NCBI RefSeq assembly: GCF_020991475.1 | Contig: NZ_JAJMPA010000001.1 | Coordinates: 682,001 to 746,000, forward strand | DNA: 64,000 nt | Source: Pedobacter sp. MC2016-14 | GTDB taxonomy: Bacteria; Bacteroidota; Bacteroidia; Sphingobacteriales; Sphingobacteriaceae | Direction: 5' to 3' | Shown: piece by piece, positions 8,587 to 15,300 of the stretch | How positions within the stretch are numbered: position 1 is the stretch's first letter | Layout of the letters: every line of letters begins with the position of its first letter | Made by a program: the position numbers and the translations under genes | The notes under the pieces: model-generated | What the model saw: only the letters and a program-made list of their open reading frames with translations | Databases searched by the model: none | What the model was told of the DNA's origin: nothing

Positions 8587-9990
8587 TTATATTTGTTCAG
8601 CCATCTCAATAGCTCTTCTTAAGGCTGCTATTTTGTTATTTACTTCATTCAATTCATTCTCCGGAATAGAATCTGCCACAATCCCCGCACCCGCACGGTA
8701 GTGCAACTGATTGTTCTTGCTCATAAACGTACGGATCATAATGGCGTGGTTAAATTCATCATTAAAGCCCATATAACCAATGGCTCCCGCATAAAAGTTC
8801 CGTCCAAGTCCTTCATTTTCATCAATCAACTGCATGGCCCGATACTTTGGCGCCCCACTTAAAGTACCCGCAGGATAGGTATCTGCAACAACTTTAAATG
8901 GTGGTACGTTTTCCTGAAGATTACCACTCACCTTAGAAACCAGGTGAATTAAATGAGAATAGTACTGCACTTCTTTAAAAGCTTTTACTTCCACACCACT
9001 GCAGTGCCTGCTCAAATCATTTCTTGCCAAATCTACCAGCATTACATGCTCTGCGCTTTCTTTAGGATCCTGCTCCAGTTTCCTCGCCAGTTCGGCATCT
9101 TCCTCGTCATTTCCTGTACGCTTAAATGTCCCTGCAATCGGAAAAATATTAGCAACATTATTTTTAATGGTGATTTGCGCTTCCGGCGATGAACCAAACA
9201 ATTTAAAACTGCCATAGTCAAAATAAAACAGGTATGGAGATGGATTGATAGATCTGAGGTAGCGGTACACATTAAACTCATCACCCAAAAAGCCCTGGCT
9301 AAATGCCCTGGAAGGTACAATCTGAAAAACATCACCTCTTAAGATGTGCTTTTTCAACTTTACAACCATGTCCGTAAACTGCAGGTCCGTTAAGTTAGAT
9401 TGCTCCTCTCCATTTATTTTAAAACTGTACTGCGGAAAGTTCTTGTTCTGGATCAGGTATTCAATTTTTTCCAGGTCGCCGTTCCCCTCACCGTTAAAGT
9501 TATTTTTGAATAACGTAACCTCATTTCTAAAGTGATCGATAGCAATGATGTAGCGATATAAATGGTATTGCATCAATGGAATCTCCTGATCTTCGGGAGA
9601 TTTTGCAGAAAACTGAATATCTTCAAAATATTGCACGGCATTCCAGGTAAAATAACCAAACAAGCCACTAGAAATGTACCGCTTCTCAGGAACAACGTCC
9701 GGAACAAATCTGGATTTAAAAGATTCTATTTCTTCTGAAAGCACAAAACTATCTTTTTCAAGTGTGGTACCGTCCGGAAAATAAGCAGTCAGCTGATCAT
9801 CTTTAAGCATAATGCCCGCAACAGGCTCTGCACAAACATAACTTACAGAATTTTCACGACTGTGGTAATCCGAACTTTCCAGCAAGATGGTATTTGGGAA
9901 CACATCCCTCAACCTTAAATAAATACTTACCGGCGTTGTGGTATCTGCCAGTTGCTTTTTAAACGTTGTATTAATTTTGTAAGTGTTCAT
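8587..9990 (-). CDS. trpE: Anthranilate synthase component I
   Basis: Converts chorismate plus ammonia to anthranilate, the first step of tryptophan synthesis. It is 467 aa. The LLES motif (TILLESSDYHSREN) near residues 35-48 is the site where Trp binds for feedback inhibition. The chorismate-binding domain has FGSSPEAQ, FPIAGTFKRTGNDEEDAELA, VDLARNDLSRH, PAGTLSGAPKYRAM and the C-terminal RAGAGIVADSIPENE. It is first in the trpEGC cluster and is preceded by the leader peptide and attenuator, so it is probably controlled both by attenuation and by end-product inhibition. Confidence 0.96.
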   Translation of the reverse strand: MNTYKINTTFKKQLADTTTPVSIYLRLRDVFPNTILLESSDYHSRENSVSYVCAEPVAGIMLKDDQLTAYFPDGTTLEKDSFVLSEEIESFKSRFVPDVVPEKRYISSGLFGYFTWNAVQYFEDIQFSAKSPEDQEIPLMQYHLYRYIIAIDHFRNEVTLFKNNFNGEGNGDLEKIEYLIQNKNFPQYSFKINGEEQSNLTDLQFTDMVVKLKKHILRGDVFQIVPSRAFSQGFLGDEFNVYRYLRSINPSPYLFYFDYGSFKLFGSSPEAQITIKNNVANIFPIAGTFKRTGNDEEDAELARKLEQDPKESAEHVMLVDLARNDLSRHCSGVEVKAFKEVQYYSHLIHLVSKVSGNLQENVPPFKVVADTYPAGTLSGAPKYRAMQLIDENEGLGRNFYAGAIGYMGFNDEFNHAIMIRTFMSKNNQLHYRAGAGIVADSIPENELNEVNNKIAALRRAIEMAEQI

Positions 9991-10030
9991 TGTATGAATT
10001 AATTAAAGAAGCAAATTGTGGATTAAAAAC

Positions 10031-10062
10031 AAAAAACCCGACGTGTGGTTCTACGTCGGGTT
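10031..10062 (-). terminator. Attenuator terminator of the trp leader
   Basis: A 10-bp perfect stem, AACCCGACGT with ACGTCGGGTT, 8-nt loop, followed on the minus strand by a T-rich tract. It sits between the leader peptide stop and trpE. Its 5' arm CGACGTA (10052-10058) can instead pair with TACGTCG (10110-10116) inside the leader peptide gene, giving a mutually exclusive antiterminator. This is the arrangement expected of ribosome-mediated attenuation. Confidence 0.85.
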
Positions 10063-10089
10063 CTTTTGTGGTTTGGTTTAGGTTGATAA

Positions 10090-10167
10090 CTATAAGGTAT
10101 ACCAGGAAGCGACGTAACTCTTTTTAAAGGTACTGTGCCATTGCCAGGTATGTGTATTGTTCATCAT
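10090..10167 (-). CDS. trpL: trp operon leader peptide
   Basis: A 25-codon ORF too short for ordinary gene finding. It contains Trp at codons 8, 10 and 22 (core HTWQWHST, end ASWYTL), so 3 of 25 residues are the rarest amino acid. It ends 28 bp before the attenuator stem. The ribosome would stall at codons 8 or 10 when charged tRNA-Trp is scarce and leave codons 18-20 free; those codons contain the antiterminator arm. The start may be codon 1 or 2, since ATGATG is present. The peptide itself has no other expected function. Confidence 0.85.
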   Translation of the reverse strand: MMNNTHTWQWHSTFKKSYVASWYTL

Positions 10168-10174
10168 TGTTCAG

Positions 10175-10204
10175 CAAAAATATAAATAAATATAACAAAG
10201 CAAA
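10175..10204 (-). promoter_or_regulatory. Predicted promoter of the trp leader-trpEGC unit
   Basis: A Bacteroidota-type promoter on the minus strand: -7 box TATTTTTG (10175-10182) fits TAnnTTTG, and TTTG at 10201-10204 is 18 bp upstream. Transcription would begin only a few bases before the leader ATG, giving a nearly leaderless leader-peptide message. The region is AT-rich, so chance matches are possible. Confidence 0.5.
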
Positions 10205-10224
10205 ATTAAATGTGAAATAAAACG

Positions 10225-10665
10225 TTACATGCCGAATAAATGACGCGACGGATCGGCCTTTAACATCAGCAAAATTGCCACCGTTATGATTAACAAAGCA
10301 AATCCAAAGAAAATAAAGACAGTTTTATGCTTTTTTGAAGCCTCTTCTATCTTTTTTGAGCGTGAATTCCCGATAGTCACCAAAATAACAGCCAAAATCA
10401 TCATAGAAATATGCTCCATTTTCCAATATCGGCCATATACAACCGAACTATCCACCTTAAACCAGCCATTTGTGAAATAAATAACCAATCCAAGCAAGAA
10501 TTGTATATGAACACTAATTAAAGCAAACACATTTAACTTCCGGTTTCCCTCTGTATATGTTTTTTTTCCTAACCAGCCAGATACGGCGGTAAAAATAGCG
10601 ACAAGCAGCAAAGCCACAACCACATAGCGCCATCCCGAATGTGCACTCTTTAAAATCTGATACAT
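10225..10665 (-). CDS. Four-helix membrane protein, possible cytochrome b-like
   Basis: A 146-aa integral membrane protein with four predicted helices, near residues 13-31, 46-66, 86-104 and 117-136. The N-terminal HSGWRY, the VHIQF in helix 2 and EHISMM in helix 3 place histidines near membrane edges. Similar Bacteroidota proteins are often labelled cytochrome b, but I see no proof of haem binding. It lies alone between the trp promoter and the tRNA-like RNA unit on the same strand. Function unknown. Confidence 0.7.
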   Translation of the reverse strand: MYQILKSAHSGWRYVVVALLLVAIFTAVSGWLGKKTYTEGNRKLNVFALISVHIQFLLGLVIYFTNGWFKVDSSVVYGRYWKMEHISMMILAVILVTIGNSRSKKIEEASKKHKTVFIFFGFALLIITVAILLMLKADPSRHLFGM

Positions 10666-10742
10666 ATTATAAATTTTATTTCAAAAATAGTCATTATTCT
10701 AACACAAACAAGCTTAAGAGTCCTCCCCCTAAAAACAAAAAA

Positions 10743-10765
10743 AGCGATCCAATCCTGGTATCGCT
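10743..10765 (-). terminator. Terminator of the tRNA-like RNA unit
   Basis: Stem AGCGAT/ATCGCT with a partly paired loop, followed on the minus strand by a run of T (A-run at about 10733-10742 on the plus strand). It lies downstream of both tRNA-like RNAs and closes their transcription unit. Confidence 0.7.
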
Positions 10766-10797
10766 GTTTTTAACTAACTTATTATTCATAAAAAAAC

Positions 10798-10942
10798 TGG
10801 CTGTTGGGGAAGGAGTCGAACCTTCAAGGGGTAGTTAGCTACAGTTCAAAAATTAATTTGTGGTCAACCCATAAACTGCGTTTATCCATTTATCCCCACC
10901 ACCGAGACAAGAAGGCGTGTCTGCCAATTTCACCACCCAACA
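10798..10942 (-). tRNA. Class II tRNA-like RNA 1, loop TTGTCTC, very long variable arm
   Basis: A full cloverleaf can be drawn. The acceptor is TGTTGGG/CCCAACA. The D arm is GTG-AAATTGGCAGA-CAC with the GG of the D loop. The anticodon arm is CCTTC-TTGTCTC-GGTGG and the T arm is GAAGG-TTCGACT-CCTTC. The discriminator is G and CCA is encoded. The anticodon would read GTC (Asp), but position 37 is T and the stem has a T-T mismatch. The D arm and long variable arm are Leu/Ser-like. The variable region is about 73 nt, far above the roughly 24 nt upper limit of normal class II tRNAs, and contains an ATAAAC-GCA-GTTTAT hairpin. It is about 142 nt without CCA. Decoding function is doubtful. Confidence 0.7.
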
Positions 10943-11009
10943 TTATGTAAAGAACTAAAGTATAAGCAGCAGAAGTTAAAATTTAGGTTTGTAACTCCGC
11001 TGCTTATTG

Positions 11010-11117
11010 CTGTAAGGGAAGGAGTCGAACCTTCAGGGAGTGGTTAGCCCTTTCGGGTTTTCCAGATTCTCCGCCACCGAGACAAGGAGGTATGTTTGCC
11101 AGTTTCATCACCTTACA
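11010..11117 (-). tRNA. Class II tRNA-like RNA 2, loop TTGTCTC
   Basis: A second cloverleaf, 67 bp upstream of the first in the same unit. The acceptor is TGTAAGG/CCTTACA and the D arm is ATG-AAACTGGCAAA-CAT. The anticodon arm is CCTCC-TTGTCTC-GGTGG, with the same loop and the same T-T mismatch as RNA 1. The T arm is identical to that of RNA 1, and the discriminator is G with no encoded CCA. The variable arm is 39 nt: GGAG/CTCC, TGG/CCA and a CCC-GAAA-GGG hairpin. Compared with RNA 1, the acceptor and D stems differ by paired, compensating changes, which supports selection for structure. Confidence 0.7.
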
Positions 11118-11163
11118 TTGTTTAGCAAGCTTTAAAGAACTATTTTTGCTTACTTGCTTGATA

Positions 11164-11195
11164 CAAATGTAACAACACCTAGATTGCATTGCAAA
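11164..11195 (-). promoter_or_regulatory. Predicted promoter of the tRNA-like RNA unit
   Basis: TTTG (11192-11195), a 20-bp spacer, then TACATTTG (11164-11171) on the minus strand is a perfect match to the Bacteroidota TTTG-N19..21-TAnnTTTG consensus. Transcription would start about 44 bp before RNA 2. It points away from the lrp-like gene, so it serves the RNA unit. Confidence 0.65.
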
Positions 11196-11268
11196 TATTT
11201 TAAACAAATAATTTTATTTTTATAATATTTATAATTAACTTCGCTATTGATTACCAAATATAAAAACC

Positions 11269-11742
11269 ATGCTTAAAAAAGAAAGTCAAAATTTAGAAAT
11301 TGATAACCTTGATATCGACATTTTGAAACAATTAATGCAGGATGCTACCAAACCTTACACTGAAATCGCCAAAGATTTAATCGTTTCTGGCGGAACTATT
11401 CATGTCAGGATGAAAAAACTCCAGGAAATGGGAATCATTAAAGGCTCTCATTTAATTATAGATCCTCAAAAAGCAGGATTTGACATTTGTGCCTTTCTGG
11501 GCATATATCTGGAAAAAGGAATTCAATATAAAGACGCAGTTGAACAACTTAGCAAAATCAAGGAAGTGGTTGAACTACATTACACGACCGGCTCGTATAG
11601 CATGTTCGCAAAGATAATTTGTCGTGATACCACTCATTTGAGACATGTATTAAATGAAGAAATACAGGCAGTAAGTGGAATCCAGCGTACAGAAACACTA
11701 ATATCACTTGAAGAAAGTATTAAAAGGCAAATAGAATTGTAA
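11269..11742 (+). CDS. Lrp/AsnC family transcriptional regulator
   Basis: A DNA-binding regulator of 157 aa. An N-terminal winged HTH (DIDILKQLMQDATKPYTEIAKDL...VRMKKLQEMGII, residues about 16-60) is followed by the alpha-beta RAM effector domain (residues about 75-150) with GSYSMFAKI, typical of amino-acid-binding Lrp proteins. It is divergent from the tRNA-like RNA unit, with the RNA promoter 75-105 bp upstream of its ATG. It might sense an amino acid and act on that spacer, but the ligand and targets cannot be read from sequence. Confidence 0.92.
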   Translation: MLKKESQNLEIDNLDIDILKQLMQDATKPYTEIAKDLIVSGGTIHVRMKKLQEMGIIKGSHLIIDPQKAGFDICAFLGIYLEKGIQYKDAVEQLSKIKEVVELHYTTGSYSMFAKIICRDTTHLRHVLNEEIQAVSGIQRTETLISLEESIKRQIEL

Positions 11743-11756
11743 TCTATTTGCCTTTT
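11722..11756. terminator. Bidirectional terminator between the Lrp-like gene and tex
   Basis: A 14-bp perfect stem, AAAAGGCAAATAGA with TCTATTTGCCTTTT, 7-nt loop. The stem overlaps the last codons of the regulator gene and its stop lies in the loop. A/T runs on both sides allow termination of both convergent transcripts. Confidence 0.85.
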
Positions 11757-11760
11757 ATTT

Positions 11761-14082
11761 TTAAGACTTGAACAGTTCTTTAAGCGCGCTCAATTTCATT
11801 TGCAGGTCTCCGTCTGGCGTTGCCTTCGGTTTTTGAACTGGTCTACTGTCCTGACGTTTAACCTCACGTGGCCTGGAAACCGCCTTTGATTGCTGTTTAG
11901 GATCATGTGTCTTTGCTGGAGCTGGCCTTTTATTTTTAGCCGTTACGCCAGCCTCATTTGGCAAACCCAGACTGATGCGTTTACGCTCTACATCAACACC
12001 ATTCACCACCACATCAACCCTTTGCTGGATTTTATACTTTTTCAAGATGTCGCTCACATCCGGCATACTTCTTTCTGCAATCAGACTGATGTGGACTAAA
12101 CCGTCCTGATGGACGCCTATATCTACAAAAGCACCAAAATTGGTAATATTGGTGATGATCCCTGCCAGCTTCATCCCTACTTTTAAATCTGTGATTTTAT
12201 TTACACCTGGCGTAAAGCTGAAAGCCTCAAATGCTCCCCTTGGATCGCGACCGGGCTTAGCCAGCTCGGAAAGAATATCGGTTAATGTTGGCAGTCCAAT
12301 CTCGTCTGTTACGTATTTTTTTGGTTCAATTGCCTGCAAAAGTGCTTTATCACTCACCAGTGAATTGATGCTGCAATTCAGGTCTCTCGCCATTTTATGC
12401 ACCAGGGCATAGCGCTCCGGGTGCACAGCACTGGCATCCAGCAATTGCTCGCCATCTGCTATCCTTAAAAATCCCGCCGCCTGCTCAAAGGCTTTGTCAC
12501 CCAAACGAGGAACCTGACGCAGACTCTCTCTATTTTTAAAGGCTCCGTTTTTATTCCTGAATTCGACAATATTTTGTGCCAGCTGAGGGCCAATCCCAGA
12601 AACATACGCCAGCAGTTGTTTAGAAGCCGTATTTAGCTCCACACCTACTGAATTCACACAGCTCATCACTGTATCATCCAGAGAGGCCTGTAGTTTGGCC
12701 TGGTCTACATCATGCTGATATTGACCAACACCAATGGATTTAGGATCAATTTTAACCAATTCGGCCAATGGGTCGAGCAGCCTTCTCCCGATGGATACCG
12801 CTCCGCGAACAGTAATATCCTGATCGGGAAACTCTTCACGTGCAGTTTCTGATGCTGAATAAATAGACGCCCCACTTTCGTTAACCATTACCACAGGCAC
12901 ATCTTTTATGTCCAGTCCTTTAATAAAGGCTTCGGTTTCCCTACCCGCGGTACCATTACCAACTGCAATTGCTTCTATATTGTATTTTTCACAGAGATGT
13001 ACAACCACTGTAGCCGGCTTTTTCTGATCGCCGCCTGTATGTGGGTAAATCGTATTGTTATAGAGCAATTTCCCTTGTTTGTCCAAACACACGATTTTAC
13101 AACCAGTCCTAAAACCGGGGTCAATAGCCAATACATTTTTTTGCCCTAGTGGTGCAGCAAGCAACAACTGACGTGCATTTTCTGTAAATACCCTGATGGC
13201 TTCAATATCCGCCAGCTCTTTGTAGCTGTTACGAACTTCATTTTCCATTGATGGACCCATCAATCTTTTATAACTGTCCTGAATAGCCAGTTTTACCTGT
13301 GCTGAGGACGGGCTAAAGCCTTTAATAAAGTAGTTTTCCATTACAGAAAGTACTCCCTGTTCTGCAGGCATCACTTCAATTTTTAAGAAGCCCTCATTTT
13401 CAGCTCTAAAAATTGCCAGCAAACGATGAGAAGGGGCAGTTTTCATTAGCTCTTCCCAGTCAAAATAGTCTTTATACTTATGGCCATCCGCTTCCTTTCC
13501 GGTCACAACTGTAGATTTCAGTCTGGCCTTCTGCAAGAAATGCTTTCGTATGATACCCCGCATTTCGGCGTCCTCATTGATCATTTCCGCAAGTATATCT
13601 CTGGCACCAGACAGTACATCTTCAATGGTCTGTAATCCAAGTTCTCCATTAAGATAAGCCTGGGCGGCAGTCTCAGGATTGATCCGCCCCTGCTTAAAGA
13701 TCTCCAGCGCCAAGGGCTCCAGTCCTTTCTTACGTGCTTCTGAAGCTCTTGTTTTCCTTTTTGGCTTATACGGAAGATAAAGATCTTCAATCACCGTAAT
13801 ACTGGTTGCTTCAAGGATCTGTTTTTCCAATTCAGGACTTAGCTTATCCAGTGCAGAAAGGGCTTTTAATATCGCTTCCCTGCGCTTATCTAATTCTTTA
13901 AGTTGTTGTGAACGGTCCCGGATCAATGCGATTTGAACTTCATCCAAACCACCTGTCATTTCTTTACGGTAACGGGCTACAAATGGTACCGTAGCCCCGC
14001 CTTCCAGTAGATCGATCGTCGCCAGAACTTGTTGTTCTGCCACCACCAGCTCTGCGGCGATAATAGTTGAGTGATTACCCAT
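11761..14082 (-). CDS. tex: Tex-like S1 RNA-binding transcription accessory protein
   Basis: A nucleic-acid-binding protein of the Tex/Spt6 family that acts in transcription. It is about 773 aa from MGNHSTIIAAEL. The N-terminal Tex domain runs from that start, a YqgF/RuvC-like domain begins near AIDPGFRTGCKIVCLD, helix-hairpin-helix units lie around LAQNIVEFRNKNGAF and VPRLGDKAFEQAAGF, and an S1 domain has GIITNITNFGAFVDIGVHQD. A basic, Lys/Pro-rich tail ends the protein. An in-frame ATG at 14121 was rejected because it lies in the loop of the pdhB terminator. Confidence 0.95.
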   Translation of the reverse strand: MGNHSTIIAAELVVAEQQVLATIDLLEGGATVPFVARYRKEMTGGLDEVQIALIRDRSQQLKELDKRREAILKALSALDKLSPELEKQILEATSITVIEDLYLPYKPKRKTRASEARKKGLEPLALEIFKQGRINPETAAQAYLNGELGLQTIEDVLSGARDILAEMINEDAEMRGIIRKHFLQKARLKSTVVTGKEADGHKYKDYFDWEELMKTAPSHRLLAIFRAENEGFLKIEVMPAEQGVLSVMENYFIKGFSPSSAQVKLAIQDSYKRLMGPSMENEVRNSYKELADIEAIRVFTENARQLLLAAPLGQKNVLAIDPGFRTGCKIVCLDKQGKLLYNNTIYPHTGGDQKKPATVVVHLCEKYNIEAIAVGNGTAGRETEAFIKGLDIKDVPVVMVNESGASIYSASETAREEFPDQDITVRGAVSIGRRLLDPLAELVKIDPKSIGVGQYQHDVDQAKLQASLDDTVMSCVNSVGVELNTASKQLLAYVSGIGPQLAQNIVEFRNKNGAFKNRESLRQVPRLGDKAFEQAAGFLRIADGEQLLDASAVHPERYALVHKMARDLNCSINSLVSDKALLQAIEPKKYVTDEIGLPTLTDILSELAKPGRDPRGAFEAFSFTPGVNKITDLKVGMKLAGIITNITNFGAFVDIGVHQDGLVHISLIAERSMPDVSDILKKYKIQQRVDVVVNGVDVERKRISLGLPNEAGVTAKNKRPAPAKTHDPKQQSKAVSRPREVKRQDSRPVQKPKATPDGDLQMKLSALKELFKS

Positions 14083-14099
14083 ATTTGGTCTTAAATAAA

Positions 14100-14129
14100 A
14101 ATCCCGCAAGTTTTTAGCCAAGCGGGATT
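14100..14129 (-). terminator. Terminator of pdhB
   Basis: Stem AATCCCGC/GCGGGATT with a 14-nt loop, followed on the minus strand by TTTTTATTT. It lies 24 bp after pdhB and just before the chosen start of tex. Confidence 0.85.
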
Positions 14130-14153
14130 ATATATCATTATTTTTTAGGTAGC

Positions 14154-15140
14154 TTATTTTGCTACGTACATTACTTCTTTAACAGCTTTAACCACACGCT
14201 CTGCATTAGGTAAGCTTGCCGCAATCAGCGTTGGTGCATATGGAAGTGGTACATCTGCGCAGGTAATACGCAATACCGGAGCATCCAAATGATCGAAAGC
14301 ATTTTTCTGAACATTAAATGCAATCTCTGATGAAATGGAAGCCAAAGGCCATGCCTCTTCAACAATAACCAATCTGTTTGTTTTTTTAACAGACTCGATG
14401 ATGGTTGCATAATCAATAGGACGTACAGTACGCAAATCAATTACTTCTACACTAATACCTTCTTTTGTCAATTCTTCAACAGCAGGATTTACTACACGGG
14501 TTAACATTTTTCCAAAAGTAACGATAGTTACATCAGTACCTTCTTTAGTCACGTTAGCTTTTCCTATTGGCAGGTAATATTCCTCTTCTGGAACTTCACC
14601 TTTATCACCGTACATTACTTCCGATTCCATGAAAATTACCGGATCCGGATCAAGGATAGCTTGTTTCAATAATCCTTTAGCTTCATATGGTGTAGATGGA
14701 ACCACAACCTTTAAACCAGGGCAGTTGGCATACCAGTTCTCGAAATTCTGAGAGTGCTGGGCACCAAGCTGACCAGCATTACCTGTTGGCCCACGAAATA
14801 CAATTGGAATAGAGAACTGCCCGCCGCTCATTGACAGCATTTTTGCAGCACCGTTAATAATTTGATCAATTGCAACCAAAGAGAAGTTGAACGTCATAAA
14901 TTCTATAATTGGAACAAGGCCGTTCATGGCAGCGCCAATTCCGATTCCAGTAAAGCCCAACTCAGCGATAGGCGTATCTATGATGCGTTTGTCGCCAAAC
15001 TCATCCAACATACCCTGACTAACTTTGTATGCTCCGTTGTATTGCGCTACTTCTTCGCCCATTAAAAAAACGTTCTCATTTTTGCGCATTTCTTCGCTCA
15101 GTGCTTCACGCAGTGCTTCTCTAAATTGAATCTCTCTCAT
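14154..15140 (-). CDS. pdhB: Pyruvate dehydrogenase E1 component, beta subunit
   Basis: The beta subunit of the heterotetrameric E1 enzyme that decarboxylates pyruvate with thiamine diphosphate. It is 328 aa. The TPP-binding N-terminal half has FLMGEEVAQYNGAYKVS, DTPIAELGFTGIGIGAAM and FMTFNFSLVAIDQIIN. The C-terminal transketolase-like domain has DLRTVRPIDYATIIESV and IVEEAW. The alpha subunit and E2 are not in the window. It has its own terminator and a plausible promoter 25-33 bp upstream. A branched-chain 2-oxo-acid dehydrogenase beta subunit is a less likely alternative. Confidence 0.93.
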   Translation of the reverse strand: MREIQFREALREALSEEMRKNENVFLMGEEVAQYNGAYKVSQGMLDEFGDKRIIDTPIAELGFTGIGIGAAMNGLVPIIEFMTFNFSLVAIDQIINGAAKMLSMSGGQFSIPIVFRGPTGNAGQLGAQHSQNFENWYANCPGLKVVVPSTPYEAKGLLKQAILDPDPVIFMESEVMYGDKGEVPEEEYYLPIGKANVTKEGTDVTIVTFGKMLTRVVNPAVEELTKEGISVEVIDLRTVRPIDYATIIESVKKTNRLVIVEEAWPLASISSEIAFNVQKNAFDHLDAPVLRITCADVPLPYAPTLIAASLPNAERVVKAVKEVMYVAK

Positions 15141-15165
15141 TGTATATTCAAATGTTAACTGATGG

Positions 15166-15173
15166 CAAATATA
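15166..15173 (-). promoter_or_regulatory. Predicted -7 promoter element of pdhB
   Basis: TATATTTG on the minus strand matches TAnnTTTG exactly and lies 26 bp upstream of the pdhB ATG. No clear TTTG -33 element is seen at the usual spacing. Confidence 0.4.
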
Positions 15174-15300
15174 AGTATTGTAATGTAAATTAAAAGCACT
15201 CTTTTAATTACAATTGCAAGCGCGTCACCGGCAAAAGTAATTTGGCATTTTATAATTTGACCGGTGTTTTATTCGGAAATGAAAGCGGTTTTTGCGCACA

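Noticed and set aside
8010..8609. trpG start at 8609
   Set aside because: The nine extra residues lie in the end of trpE and are not conserved; start at 8582 fits the family.
10798..11117. A group I intron in a tRNA, or a T-box leader, as explanation of the tRNA-like RNAs
   Set aside because: The extra sequence is in the variable arm, not the anticodon loop, and is far too short for a group I intron; there is no downstream synthetase gene on this strand for a T-box.
11004..11207. 67-aa minus-strand ORF
   Set aside because: It covers tRNA-like RNA 2 and its promoter, so coding is unlikely.
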